64,000 bases of DNA from Streptomyces sp. Ag109_O5-10 (GTDB lineage Bacteria > Actinomycetota > Actinomycetes > Streptomycetales > Streptomycetaceae), in the NCBI RefSeq assembly GCF_900105755.1, contig NZ_FNTQ01000001.1, positions 6,262,001-6,326,000 on the forward strand. The letters are read 5' to 3'. Below, piece by piece: positions 16,036 through 25,313 of this stretch (positions are counted from its first letter, which is position 1; the number at the start of each line of letters is the position of its first letter). The notes below the pieces were generated by a model that worked only from the letters and a program-made list of their open reading frames with translations, made no database searches and was not told the DNA's origin. The position numbers and the translations under genes were made by a program.

Positions 16036-18150
16036 GTGATATCCACCGCTATTCGCGTCGCCCGAGTGGGCAGCGCCGCCGAGCTGGCCGCGGCGGCACT
16101 CATGATGCTGGGCTTCCCGGTCCTCATGGTCGCCGCGCTCGTCCCGAGCGTCTACGCCTTCGCGGCCGCGGCCGCCGTCACGTACCTGGCGGACCACTAC
16201 CTGCACCGCAAGGGCAGCTACCTCGTCAACCGCCTGAGCAAGGTCCGGGCCGGTCTGTCGATCCGCTTCCTGATCCGGCAGCTGCTGCTCATCCTGCTGC
16301 TGGCCAGGATGAACCTCTCCAACGGCCTGGTGTTCTACGGCGCGATCGCGTGCTTCATCGCCTTCTACGGCCTGCAGGCCCCGCACGGCGCACTGGTCAC
16401 CCTGATCCGCAACCGCCGCCGGATGCCGGTCGCCACCCGCAACGTCGACCTGAAGTCCCGCATCCGCATCCCCGACGCCCCGCCGCGCGCCCTGCTCGAG
16501 CGCTCCGCCGAGAAGATGCTCCACCTCGACCTCGCGGCCGTCGTCGGCCTGCTGGTCTCGGCGGCGACGGACAGCAGGACCGCCGGATTCGTCGGCATCG
16601 GCATCACCCTCGCCCTCGGCTGCCTGTACGTACTGGTCCTGATGCCGTACGTGCGCGGCCGCAAGACCCCGCCGGACGCCGACACCGTGCTGGCGGCCGT
16701 CGACGACTGGCTGGCCGACTACCGGCCCGGGACCGTGCTGTACTTCTCCGGCTCCAAGGACTCCGCCTACCAGGTCAACATGTGGCTGGAGACCATGGAA
16801 CAGCTGGAGTCCCGCCCGCTGATCCTGCTGCGCGAACGCGTCATCCTGCAGAGCCTCGCGCCGACCACCGTCCCCGTCATCTGCGTGCCCGGCGGTGTGC
16901 ACCTGATGAACATGGACCTCTCCACCGTCCGCGTCGCCCTCTACGCGGCCAACGTCGGCAAGAACATCCACCTGCTGCGCGTCCCCACCATGAAGCACGT
17001 CTTCATCGGCCACGGCGACAGCGACAAGCTGGCCAGCGTCAACCCGTTCAGCAAGGCGTACGACGAGGTGTGGACCGCCGGCCGCGCGGGCCGCGACCGC
17101 TACGCCATCGCCGACGTCGGCGTCCGCGACGACGACATCGTCGAGGTCGGCCGCCCCCAGCTGGCCCCCATCCAGAGCCGGCGCGGCGTCCCCGAAGGCC
17201 GTATCCCCACCGTGCTCTACGCGCCCACCTGGGAGGGCTGGGACGACAACCCCGGCAACACCTCGCTCGTGCTCGCCGGCGAGAACATCGTGAAGAAGCT
17301 GGTCAAGGCCGACCCGCCGGTCCGCGTCCTCTACAAGCCGCACCCCTTCACCGGCACCGTCAGCGCCGAGGCCGGAGCCGCCCACCGGCGCGTCACCGCC
17401 CTCGTCCAGAAGGCCGCCACCGCCCGCGCGGCCGACGCCCGCTTCACCGCCGACCCGGCCGCCCAGGCGGCGGCACAGGAGGAACTGGCCCGCATCGAGA
17501 CCCGCCTGGCCGAACTCGCCGGTACCGGCGACGACAAGCGCGACGAGGCCGAGGCCAGCCGGGACGACGTCGTCGACCTGAAGAAGCACGAGGAGATCGC
17601 CCGGCTGCGCACCGCCTGGAACGACTTCTACTGGCAGGCCCTGCCGCCGTACCAGCACGCCGTCATCACGGGCCCCGAACCCCGCCTGTACGACTGCTTC
17701 AACGTCTCCGACGCGATGGTCTCCGACATCTCCAGCGTGGTCTCCGACTTCATCGCGAGCGGCAAGCCGTACGCCGTCACCGACTCGGCCGGCGTCGGGG
17801 CGGAGGAGTTCAAGCGGGCCAACACCGCCGTGCGTGCCGCCGTGATCCTCTCCAACAGCGCCAAGGAACTCGGCGGCCTGCTGGACGCCGTACGGGACCC
17901 GTCGGCCGATCCGCTGGCCGCGGACCGGGACGAACTCAAGCACTACCTGCTCGGCCCGGACGAGCCGACCTCCATCGAGCAGTTCAACGGCGCGGTGGCC
18001 GCGCTCGCCCGCAAGGCCGAGGCCCGCAACCTGGGCCAGGAGGCCCGGATCGCGGCCGGCGGCCCCGAGGCGGCCGAGCTCGCCGAGGCGCTGCCCGGTG
18101 GGAAGCCGCAGACGACCCCTGGCGAGGCGGGGGGCGCGACCGCCGGCTGA
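16036..18150 (+). CDS. TagF/TarF-like CDP-glycerol (or CDP-ribitol) polyol-phosphate transferase
   Basis: This 704-residue protein has an N-terminal membrane region (about residues 20-110, plus 2-3 segments near 170-215) followed by a Glyphos_transf domain. Diagnostic stretches are TMKHVFIGHGDSDKL (HG motif), VLYAPTWEGW, RVLYKPHPF and the late DAMVSDISSVVSDFIASGKP. Enzymes of this family add polyol phosphate units to teichoic acids at the membrane. An insertion of about 60 charged residues (near 470-540) separates KPHPF from the last motif and is longer than in Firmicutes enzymes. The GTG at 16036 follows AAAAGG with 7-nt spacing. Substrate choice is inferred only from the CDP-ribitol gene just upstream. 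Confidence 0.85.
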   Translation: MISTAIRVARVGSAAELAAAALMMLGFPVLMVAALVPSVYAFAAAAAVTYLADHYLHRKGSYLVNRLSKVRAGLSIRFLIRQLLLILLLARMNLSNGLVFYGAIACFIAFYGLQAPHGALVTLIRNRRRMPVATRNVDLKSRIRIPDAPPRALLERSAEKMLHLDLAAVVGLLVSAATDSRTAGFVGIGITLALGCLYVLVLMPYVRGRKTPPDADTVLAAVDDWLADYRPGTVLYFSGSKDSAYQVNMWLETMEQLESRPLILLRERVILQSLAPTTVPVICVPGGVHLMNMDLSTVRVALYAANVGKNIHLLRVPTMKHVFIGHGDSDKLASVNPFSKAYDEVWTAGRAGRDRYAIADVGVRDDDIVEVGRPQLAPIQSRRGVPEGRIPTVLYAPTWEGWDDNPGNTSLVLAGENIVKKLVKADPPVRVLYKPHPFTGTVSAEAGAAHRRVTALVQKAATARAADARFTADPAAQAAAQEELARIETRLAELAGTGDDKRDEAEASRDDVVDLKKHEEIARLRTAWNDFYWQALPPYQHAVITGPEPRLYDCFNVSDAMVSDISSVVSDFIASGKPYAVTDSAGVGAEEFKRANTAVRAAVILSNSAKELGGLLDAVRDPSADPLAADRDELKHYLLGPDEPTSIEQFNGAVAALARKAEARNLGQEARIAAGGPEAAELAEALPGGKPQTTPGEAGGATAG

Positions 18151-18170
18151 TCACCGCGAGGACACCGCAT

Positions 18171-18208
18171 GGGCTGGGTCCCGGGGACTTCTCCCCGGGA
18201 CCCAGCCC
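18171..18208 (+). terminator. Terminator of the CDP-ribitol / TagF-like unit
   Basis: A perfect 16-bp stem (18171-18186 with 18193-18208) with a 6-nt loop lies 20 bp after the stop. The remaining gap to 18503 (about 295 bp) is somewhat less GC-rich than its surroundings and presumably holds the promoter of the next GT2 gene. I see no gene in it. Confidence 0.88.
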
Positions 18209-18503
18209 GTGCGCCACTGGCTGGTCGTCGTGCTCGCTCTTCTTCTCGCGCCGCGTTCTCTTACCGTTGCTTAGGAATGCGCGATTTTGTTCTTACCCAT
18301 GCTTCGCCGTTCCTGTTGAGCGGCTCTTACCGCACGTCCGTACTGTTCGATGTAAGCCGCTGTACACCACCCGGCAGCCCGTTCATCATGTGAACTGGGC
18401 CACTGAGCGCGCCCTCCTGGGCAACCTGTTGCGCAGCTCGGTCATCTAAGACGTTGCGACCGAGGTGACGCAGGGGGAACGCACCACTGACTAGGGGGAA
18501 AAC

Positions 18504-19718
18504 GTGACCGTCGTTGCGCAGCCTGATGTGACCGTGATCATCGGGGCGTACGAAGCGATGCCGTACCTGGTCGAGTGCCTGGCCTCCGTAGAGCGCCAGA
18601 CCCTCGACCCGGCCCGCATGGAGGTCATCGCCGTCGACGACGGATCGACCGACGGCACGGGGGAGTACCTGGAGGAGTTCGCCGCGCGCGCCGCCATGGC
18701 CGTGACCGTGATACGCCAGGAGAACTCCGGCGGCCCCAGCGGCCCGCGCAACGTCGGCCTCGCCAAGGCCGCCGGCCGCTACGTGTTCTTCCTGGACGCC
18801 GACGACCGGCTCGGTGACGAGGCCCTGGAGCGCATGGTCGCCATGGCCGACAGAAACGGCACCGACGTCGTCGTCGGCAAGGTCGAGGGAATCAACCGCA
18901 AACCCCCGCAGTCGATGTGGGGCAAGACCCTCGAGCGCACCGACGTCTTCTCCTCCAACATCAAGTTCACCCTCAGCGCCCAGAAACTCTTCCGCCGGGC
19001 CCTGCTGGAACGCCACGGCATGCGGTTCGACGAGTCCCTGTGGACCGGCGAGGACGCGCTGTTCACCATGGAGGCCTATCTGCGCGCCGACGGCGTCTCC
19101 GTCGTCGCCGACTACCCCTGCTACTACCTCGTCGGCCGCGAGGACGGCAAACACGTCACCAAGAGCGGCGGTTACACCCTCCGCTTCGACTCCGCGCGCG
19201 CCCTGATGAAGCTGATCGCCGAGATGGTCCCGGCAGGGCCGCGGCGCGACAGCCTCATGGTCCGGCCGTTCAAGGTCACACTGCTTCCGCAGTTCGGCCC
19301 CAAGTTCCTCAAGGACACCGAAGAGGTACGGCAGCACAAGCGGGAACTCGCCGAACCGCTGATGGACGCCCACTGGAACCCCGAGGTGGCCCGCCGCCTC
19401 AAGGTCCACGAGCGGCTCCAGCTGCACCTGGTCGCCGTCCGCCGCACCGAGCTCCTCCCGGACGTCATCGAGTTCGTACGGGAGAAGAAGCAGCCCACCG
19501 CGGTCCTCGAGGGGCGGGGCACCCGCGTCTACCTCGGGTACCCGCACTTCCGTTCCGCGGCGGCCGGCCTCCCCGACTGGATCTACCTCGCCGAACCCCG
19601 CGAGGCCCGCACCGTCGAGGGCTACCGCGAGGAGGCCGCCAACACCCTCCTGCGGCGCGCGCTGCGCAAGCTGCGGCGGTCACTGCCCGCCCGGGACGTG
19701 AAGCCCGCGGCCGTCTGA
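18504..19718 (+). CDS. GT2 family glycosyltransferase (TarP-like)
   Basis: This 404-residue protein starts MTVVAQPDVTVIIGAYEAMP and has the GT-A motifs VIAVDDGSTDGT near residue 45 and YVFFLDADDRL near 95, followed by AQKLFRRALLERHGMRFDE and the putative catalytic WTGEDALF. It resembles the GT domain of the larger protein at 8795-10828 but has only a short C-terminal extension with a basic end (LRRALRKLRRSLP). Likely role: decorating the polyol-phosphate chain. The GTG at 18504 is preceded by a run of G (AGGGGG). It is a single-gene unit that converges on the pyruvyltransferase gene. Confidence 0.87.
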   Translation: MTVVAQPDVTVIIGAYEAMPYLVECLASVERQTLDPARMEVIAVDDGSTDGTGEYLEEFAARAAMAVTVIRQENSGGPSGPRNVGLAKAAGRYVFFLDADDRLGDEALERMVAMADRNGTDVVVGKVEGINRKPPQSMWGKTLERTDVFSSNIKFTLSAQKLFRRALLERHGMRFDESLWTGEDALFTMEAYLRADGVSVVADYPCYYLVGREDGKHVTKSGGYTLRFDSARALMKLIAEMVPAGPRRDSLMVRPFKVTLLPQFGPKFLKDTEEVRQHKRELAEPLMDAHWNPEVARRLKVHERLQLHLVAVRRTELLPDVIEFVREKKQPTAVLEGRGTRVYLGYPHFRSAAAGLPDWIYLAEPREARTVEGYREEAANTLLRRALRKLRRSLPARDVKPAAV

Positions 19719-19737
19719 CGCAGCCTCTCCGGCGGGC

Positions 19738-21138
19738 CTATCCGCCCGATCCCAGCGCCCGCCGGATCGGCCTGCCGACCGCCCGCCGGGCCCGTCGGTA
19801 GACCGAGCCCGGCAGCTGCGCGGCGGTCGCCTTCGCGGTGCGGGCCCCGGCGCGCGCCAGTTCCCTCTCCAGCCGGGCGTTGTCCAGCGACAGTTCGTCG
19901 ATACGGCTGTGCAGCCAGCCGAACCGCGAGGTGAGCGAGGCGACGTCCACGTCGTTCCAGGGGCGGATCCCCGCCGGGAACGCCAGTGTCCGCATTCGCT
20001 CCTCGAACGCCGCTCCGCCGTCGCCGTGCGTGAAGGTGTTCTCGAGCCCGTTCCGGTCGAGGAACCCGGTGAACCGCTCGAAGCGCTCCCGGTGACCGCC
20101 GACCAGCCCGCCGAAATCGGCCTCCGCGTACAGCTTCGCCGGATCCGCCGACTCGGGATCCTTCACCGCCCGGTCCAGCCGTCGGTGCGGAATCCCGAAG
20201 TAACGGCAGAGCTCCAGCGTCCGCGAGTCACCGCACAGCACAGTGGCCGGCGTACCGGCCAGCAGCGCCGCGATGTTGCCGTGGATGCGCGATCCGAAGG
20301 AGAAGTCGAACGAACGCAGGTCGTCGATCCAGGTGACCGGGTCCACATAGACCCGCACCTTGTCCTCGCGGAACATCGGATGGTCCGGGTGGGTCGGTAT
20401 CCGGGTCACCGCGGAGTTGGGATCCGACAGGTCGCGCCAGTGCAACTGCCGTGCGTCGCTGATGTTCTGGCCGACGAAACGCAGATTCGGATAGCGCTCG
20501 TGGGTGCGCGTGATGATCCGGTCCAGGCCCTGCGTCCGTACGGCACTGTGCGAGCCGTTGATCGCGATCCGTGACTGGGGCGTCAACTCCAGTGCCTTCT
20601 TGTGCACCGGGAGCCGCTCGCCGTACATGAACATGGAAGGGCAGCCGATGACCTCGACGTCCTTGAAGCCCATGTCCTTGAGGTACTGCTCGGTGAACTC
20701 GCCCCGTACACCGATCGACGCACTGCGCTCCAGCACCGCCGCGCAGAACTCCCGTACGGTCGGCTCCATCCGCTTCAGCCGGTCCGGGTTGTAGTTCACC
20801 CCTGTCTGCGCACCGACGCCGAGCACCACCACCGGGATGTCCAGTTTCGAGATCAGTCTGGTCATCCGCTTCAACGCGCTCTCGAAGGACGGCCGGAAGG
20901 CGTTGGCGAGCGGCACGACGAAGGCGTCGTACTCCTCGTTGATGCGGGCGGCGGCGGAGACGTCGGAGGGCATACCGTTCGAGACGACCTCGGTTCCCGG
21001 CGTCTCGAGGATCTTGTGAGCGGCATCGCTGAAGATCAGGTTGCCCGAGTTGGTGGCGATGACGTCCCGGTGCAGGGCCTCCTCGACGCCGACGACGTCG
21101 TAGGGACTCTTTCCCGACCTGAGGAGGATGCGCTTCAC
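19738..21138 (-). CDS. Polysaccharide pyruvyl transferase family protein
   Basis: This 466-residue protein starts MKRILLRSGKSPYDVV and shows the GT-B-like pyruvyltransferase pattern: VVLGVGAQTGVNY, ERSASIGVRGEFTEQYLKDMGF, VEVIGCPSMFMYG, and near the end DFSFGSRIHGNIAALLAGTPA with the conserved SRxHG. The family adds pyruvate ketals from PEP to sugars of capsules, EPS and secondary wall polymers. The C-terminal 90 residues form a helical, probably coiled-coil tail (IDELSLDNARLERELARAG) with a basic end. Two GTG starts are possible (21138, 21159); 21138 matches where the conserved core begins. The upstream 40 bp are locally AT-rich, fitting a promoter. Confidence 0.88.
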   Translation of the reverse strand: MKRILLRSGKSPYDVVGVEEALHRDVIATNSGNLIFSDAAHKILETPGTEVVSNGMPSDVSAAARINEEYDAFVVPLANAFRPSFESALKRMTRLISKLDIPVVVLGVGAQTGVNYNPDRLKRMEPTVREFCAAVLERSASIGVRGEFTEQYLKDMGFKDVEVIGCPSMFMYGERLPVHKKALELTPQSRIAINGSHSAVRTQGLDRIITRTHERYPNLRFVGQNISDARQLHWRDLSDPNSAVTRIPTHPDHPMFREDKVRVYVDPVTWIDDLRSFDFSFGSRIHGNIAALLAGTPATVLCGDSRTLELCRYFGIPHRRLDRAVKDPESADPAKLYAEADFGGLVGGHRERFERFTGFLDRNGLENTFTHGDGGAAFEERMRTLAFPAGIRPWNDVDVASLTSRFGWLHSRIDELSLDNARLERELARAGARTAKATAAQLPGSVYRRARRAVGRPIRRALGSGG

Positions 21139-21384
21139 GCGATGATCTTTGGATGACACAGACTTCAAATTAACTTTAAGTTCGTTTCGATTTCCAGGGA
21201 AAGTCAACACAACCTTTTTGCCGTACGCGACGTGTGAACGAAGCGTCACGCATCGTCCTGCCCGTGGCCGGCCCGCCGTCGGTCCGCGACAGGTCCGTCG
21301 CCTGTCCGGAGGCTGGACGGACGGGCCGGGCGCCGGTCCCCTTCGCGTAGATTGCTGCCACGCGCAAAGAAGTGGGGACAGGAC

Positions 21385-22512
21385 GTGGCAAGGGCTAGGC
21401 AGGCCGTCGGCGAGGCCCGCAGGATCGTCGTCAAAGTGGGCTCCTCCTCGCTGACCACCGCCTCCGGCGGCCTGGACGCCGACCGTGTCGACGCGCTCGT
21501 CGACGTTCTCGCCAAGAGCCGCAGCGGGGGAGAACGGGAGATCGTCCTCGTCTCCTCCGGTGCCATCGCCGCCGGACTCGCCCCACTCGGCCTGCGCCGC
21601 CGCCCCCGGGACCTGGCCCGCCAGCAGGCTGCCGCCAGCGTCGGCCAGGGCCTGCTCGTCGCCCGCTACACCGCCTCCTTCGCCCGCTACGCCGTGCGCG
21701 TCGGACAGGTCCTGCTCACCTCCGACGACATGAGCCGCCGCGCCCACCACCGCAACGCCTCCCGCACCCTCGACAAGCTGCTCGCGATGGGTGCCTTCCC
21801 GATCGTCAACGAGAACGACACCGTCGCCACCGACGAGATCCGCTTCGGCGACAACGACCGCCTCGCCGCTCTCGTCGCCCATCTCGTCCACGCCGACCTG
21901 CTGGTCCTCCTCTCCGACGTCGACGGCGTGTACGACGGCGACCCCGGCAGGCCCGGGACGTCGCGGATAGCGGAGGTGAAGGGGCCCGAGGACCTCGCGG
22001 GCGTCGAGATCGGCAGCGCGGGCAAGGCGGGCGTCGGCACCGGAGGCATGGTCACCAAGGTGGAGGCCGCCCGGATCGCCGCCGCCGCGGGCATCCCGGT
22101 GGTCCTCACGAGCGCCGTGCACGCCGCCGACGCGCTCCTGGGCGGCGACACCGGGACCTACTTCCACCCCACCGGCAAACGGTCCGCAGACCGCCTCCTG
22201 TGGCTTCAGCACGCCTCCACCCCGCAGGGCTCGCTCACCCTCGACGACGGCGCCGTCCGCGCGGTCGTCGAGGGCCGAAAGTCACTGCTGCCGGCCGGGA
22301 TCGCCGCGGTGCAGGGCGAGTTCAGCGCCGGCGACCCGGTCGAACTGCGCGACACCGCGGGCCGCGCGGTCGCCCGCGGACTGGTCAGTTTCGACGCCAA
22401 GGAGATCCCGCAGCTGCTCGGGCGTTCGACCAGGGAGCTGGCACGCGAGCTGGGCCGGGCGTACGAACGCGAGGTCGTACACAGGGACGACCTGGTGATC
22501 CTGCACCCGTAA
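21385..22512 (+). CDS. proB: Glutamate 5-kinase (proline biosynthesis)
   Basis: This 375-residue enzyme phosphorylates glutamate, the first step of proline synthesis. The amino-acid kinase domain shows RRIVVKVGSSSLT, EIVLVSSGAIAAGL, NENDTVATDEIRFGDND and LLSDVDGVYDGDP. A C-terminal PUA domain follows (SLTLDDGAVRAVVEGRKSL, with GPA-type VALARGLV-like strands) at about 275-365. The GTG at 21385 is preceded by GGGGACAGGA. It is separated from proA by one small gene. Confidence 0.96.
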   Translation: MARARQAVGEARRIVVKVGSSSLTTASGGLDADRVDALVDVLAKSRSGGEREIVLVSSGAIAAGLAPLGLRRRPRDLARQQAAASVGQGLLVARYTASFARYAVRVGQVLLTSDDMSRRAHHRNASRTLDKLLAMGAFPIVNENDTVATDEIRFGDNDRLAALVAHLVHADLLVLLSDVDGVYDGDPGRPGTSRIAEVKGPEDLAGVEIGSAGKAGVGTGGMVTKVEAARIAAAAGIPVVLTSAVHAADALLGGDTGTYFHPTGKRSADRLLWLQHASTPQGSLTLDDGAVRAVVEGRKSLLPAGIAAVQGEFSAGDPVELRDTAGRAVARGLVSFDAKEIPQLLGRSTRELARELGRAYEREVVHRDDLVILHP

Positions 22513-22513
22513 A

Positions 22514-22552
22514 ACGGGACGTCACGGCGGACCCCGGTGGGGGACGTTCCGT
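22514..22552 (+). terminator. Weak hairpin after proB
   Basis: ACGGGACGTC (22514-22523) pairs with GACGTTCCGT (22543-22552) with one wobble, and an inner CCCC/GGGG pair closes the loop. It may partly separate proB from the downstream small gene. Confidence 0.4.
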
Positions 22553-22635
22553 AAAACCGCCACACGAACCCTTGCGGCCTGCTCAACTTTGTCTCAGGAC
22601 CACGTTCCGCACGAGCAGAGCTGAAGGAGGCCGTC

Positions 22636-23064
22636 GTGAGACGAGTGCGCCCTGGGGCTGCGGCCTCCCGCGGTGCTCTGACGAGCGTCGCGGCCGGGGA
22701 CACCTACGAGGAGCCGAAGGACCTGCCGCGCCTGTGGCACGTCACCCTCAGCGTCTGCGGTGCCGAGGTCCCGCTGCCGGAGTTGCGCCGCGGGCTCGAA
22801 CAGCTGGCCCACGACCACCCCTTCCTCCTCACCAGCCGCTACGCCTGCGACCACGCCGAGATCCGCTACTGGGAAGAGGCCCGCGACCTCCACGACGCCG
22901 CCGCCGTCGCCCTGCGCCTGTGGGGCGAGCACCGCCAGACCGCCGGCCTGCCCGCCTGGGAGATCGTCGGCCTCGAGGTCGTCGACCGCGCCACCTACCA
23001 CCAGCGCGTCGCCGAGGGCTACGGCCCGCCGCCCGCGACACCGGTCGGCATCCACCCCTTCTGA
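22636..23064 (+). CDS. Conserved hypothetical protein between proB and proA
   Basis: This 142-residue soluble protein starts at the GTG at 22636, after a full AAGGAGG with good spacing. The central part (LPRLWHVTLSVCGAEVPLPE, then LEQLAHDHPFLLTSRYACDH and AEIRYWEEARDLHDAAAVAL) predicts an alternating alpha/beta fold. There is no signal peptide, membrane segment or known active site. I recognise it as a common neighbour of proB and proA in streptomycetes, but I know of no function. The codon bias is native. Confidence 0.85.
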   Translation: MRRVRPGAAASRGALTSVAAGDTYEEPKDLPRLWHVTLSVCGAEVPLPELRRGLEQLAHDHPFLLTSRYACDHAEIRYWEEARDLHDAAAVALRLWGEHRQTAGLPAWEIVGLEVVDRATYHQRVAEGYGPPPATPVGIHPF

Positions 23065-23191
23065 CGCCTCTGACTCCCTGCCCCCTCCCTGCGCGGCCTT
23101 TGCCGAGGGCCGGTATTCACCCGTTTTGATCCACGTCTCGCGGTGTGGGATGACGCGTGGACGGCCCGCCGGGGCGCACTACCCTTCCCTC

Positions 23192-24478
23192 ATGACCACG
23201 CTCTCGCCGTACGACGCCATGTCCCCGGTCACCCAGGCCGCCTACCGTGCCAAGGCTGCCGCCGCCGACCTCGCGCCGCTCCCGCGGGCCGTGAAGGACG
23301 ACGCGCTGCTCGCCGTCGCGGATGCCCTGGAGGTCCGTACCAGCGAGATCGTCGAGGCCAACGCCAAGGACATCGCCAAGGCACGCGAGAACGGCACCAG
23401 CGAGGCGATCGTCGACCGTCTGACCCTCACCCCGGAGCGGGTCCGCGCCATCGCCTCCGACGTGCGCGACGTGGCGAAGCTGCCCGACCCGGTCGGCGAG
23501 GTCGTCCGCGGCTCCACCCTGCCCAACGGCATCGACCTGCGCCAGGTCCGCGTCCCGCTCGGCGTCGTCGGCATCATCTACGAGGCCCGCCCGAACGTCA
23601 CCGTCGACGCCGCCGCCCTCTGCCTGAAGTCCGGCAACGCCGTCCTGCTGCGCGGTTCCGCCTCCGCCCACGCGTCCAACACCGCCCTCGTCCGCGTCCT
23701 GCGCGACGCCGTCGGCGGCGCCGGGCTGCCCGCCGACGCCGTCCAGCTGGTGCCCGGCGAGGGCCGCGAATCCGTCCACGAGCTGATGCGCGCCCGCGGC
23801 CTCGTCGACGTCCTCATCCCGCGCGGCGGCGCCTCCCTCATCCAGACCGTCGTCATGGAGTCCAAGGTCCCGGTCATCGAGACCGGCACCGGCAACTGCC
23901 ACGTCTACGTCGACGCCCACGCCGACATCGACATGGCCATCGACATCCTGATCAACTCCAAGGCGCAGCGGGTCAGCGTCTGCAACGCCGCCGAGACCCT
24001 CCTCGTCCACCAGGACATCGCCGCCGAGTTCCTGCCGCGCGCCCTGGACGCCCTCGCCGAGGCCGGCGTCACCGTGCACGGCGACGAACGCGTCCTCGCC
24101 CACGCCAAGGACTCCAAGGCGACCGTCGTCGAGGCGGTCCCGGAGGACTGGGAGACCGAGTACCTGTCGTACGACATCGCCGCCGCCGTCGTCGACTCCC
24201 TCGACCGGGCCGTCGAGCACATCCGGCTGTGGACCTCCGGGCACACCGAGGCCATCGTCACCACCTCGCAGCAGGCCGCCCGGCGCTTCACCCAGCTGGT
24301 CGACTCGACCACGGTCGCCGTGAACGCCTCCACCCGTTTCACCGACGGCGGCCAGTTCGGCTTCGGCGCCGAGATCGGCATCTCCACCCAGAAACTGCAC
24401 GCCCGCGGCCCCATGGGCCTGCCCGAGCTGACCAGCACCAAGTACATCGTCACCGGCGACGGCCACATCCGCCGCTGA
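23192..24478 (+). CDS. proA: Gamma-glutamyl phosphate reductase (glutamate-5-semialdehyde dehydrogenase)
   Basis: This 428-residue enzyme reduces glutamyl phosphate with NADPH, the second step of proline synthesis. It shows LGVVGIIYEARPNVTVDAAALCLKSGN-type sequence near 120, the region PRGGASLIQTVV, GTGNCHVYVD, the catalytic-Cys segment RVSVCNAAETLLVH, and near the end VNASTRFTDGGQFGFGAEIG. The ATG at 23192 has no Shine-Dalgarno sequence. TACCCT lies exactly 6 nt before it, so the mRNA may be leaderless. Confidence 0.96.
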   Translation: MTTLSPYDAMSPVTQAAYRAKAAAADLAPLPRAVKDDALLAVADALEVRTSEIVEANAKDIAKARENGTSEAIVDRLTLTPERVRAIASDVRDVAKLPDPVGEVVRGSTLPNGIDLRQVRVPLGVVGIIYEARPNVTVDAAALCLKSGNAVLLRGSASAHASNTALVRVLRDAVGGAGLPADAVQLVPGEGRESVHELMRARGLVDVLIPRGGASLIQTVVMESKVPVIETGTGNCHVYVDAHADIDMAIDILINSKAQRVSVCNAAETLLVHQDIAAEFLPRALDALAEAGVTVHGDERVLAHAKDSKATVVEAVPEDWETEYLSYDIAAAVVDSLDRAVEHIRLWTSGHTEAIVTTSQQAARRFTQLVDSTTVAVNASTRFTDGGQFGFGAEIGISTQKLHARGPMGLPELTSTKYIVTGDGHIRR

Positions 24479-24616
24479 CACCCGTACGGCCCAGCCGCGC
24501 ACTCCGTACGGCGTGCGGGCGCGCGGCGGGGCGTACGCGACCCCGGGCGAGCGTGAGAGGCGTCTCACCGGGCCCATGAATTTCCATACCGTCTGCCCAA
24601 ATTGACCCCCCAGGTC

Positions 24617-24622
24617 TACTCT
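24617..24622 (+). promoter_or_regulatory. -10-like box TACTCT before a probable leaderless start
   Basis: TACTCT is followed by 6 nt and then the GTG at 24629. No Shine-Dalgarno sequence fits, so transcription probably starts at or next to the start codon. No convincing -35 element is visible. Confidence 0.4.
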
Positions 24623-24628
24623 GGATCC

Positions 24629-25213
24629 GTGCCGGAGGACGTGGGGGGCACGCCGTTCCCTGACGGCTGGGAGCCCGACGACGACCATGACCACGGGATG
24701 TCGGACGAAGAGTTCGACTCCGTGGTCTTCGACGAGGCCTTCGTGAAGGCGGCCGTGGTCCACGAACCGACCGCCGTCGAACGCCTCCTTGCCGCAGCCC
24801 AGGCCAGAGCCGAGGCCTCCGAGGCCGAGGCGCGCCGCGCCCACGCCAGAGGCGAGCGCTACGAGGACGGCTACGGCCCCGACGGCGCCGAGTTCGGGCA
24901 CTCCGGCGAACTCGACGACCTGGACGACGGCGACGTGATCGAGGACCGGTACGGCACCGCCGGGACGTACGGCAAGCACGTCCGCTGGCACCGTCCGGTC
25001 GCCTGGGTGCTCGCCCTGGTCATGGGCATCGGGATGGTCGCGCTCGCCTTCGCCGCGGTCTACCGCAGCGCCTCCTCGGGCGGCAGCCGCGACCAGGTCC
25101 CCAGGCCACCCTCCACCGGCCAGGAACAGGGCACCGCGGCGGCACCCTCGGTGTCCGCCGACTACTCCCAGTCCGCCAAGCCGGCGGTCTCCGTGGTCCC
25201 GCGCACCCCCTGA
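24629..25213 (+). CDS. Single-pass membrane protein with N-terminal VVFDE-x-FV motif
   Basis: This 194-residue protein has an acidic cytoplasmic N-terminus with EEFDSVVFDEAFVKAAVVHE, then an Ala/Glu-rich helix and an Asp-rich linker. One transmembrane helix (PVAWVLALVMGIGMVALAFA) sits near residue 125. A short, Ser/Pro-rich extracellular tail of about 50 residues follows. The next gene has the same N-terminal motif and one membrane helix, so the two are probably paralogous partners. I recall proteins at this locus in S. coelicolor being linked to the spore-wall synthesis machinery, but cannot verify that here. An in-frame TTG at 24602 is an alternative start. Confidence 0.8.
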   Translation: MPEDVGGTPFPDGWEPDDDHDHGMSDEEFDSVVFDEAFVKAAVVHEPTAVERLLAAAQARAEASEAEARRAHARGERYEDGYGPDGAEFGHSGELDDLDDGDVIEDRYGTAGTYGKHVRWHRPVAWVLALVMGIGMVALAFAAVYRSASSGGSRDQVPRPPSTGQEQGTAAAPSVSADYSQSAKPAVSVVPRTP

Positions 25214-25279
25214 GCGGTTGCGGCCGCCCTGGTGGCAGTCCTGGTGAGAACCTGTCAGAAGTTGTCATGTAGCAGGGCG

Positions 25280-25307
25280 TTTACCTGAGGCTCCCGAGAC
25301 CTACTCT
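25280..25307 (+). promoter_or_regulatory. Putative promoter TTTACC-N16-TACTCT giving a leaderless mRNA
   Basis: TTTACC (25280-25285) and TACTCT (25302-25307) have 16-bp spacing. The ATG at 25314 begins 7 nt after the end of the -10 box, with no ribosome binding site between. Confidence 0.5.
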
Positions 25308-25313
25308 GAAAGT

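Noticed and set aside
21160..21384. TTGACT on the minus strand upstream of the pyruvyltransferase gene as a promoter.
   Set aside because: The nearest -10-like sequence is 22-23 bp away, too far for a standard promoter.
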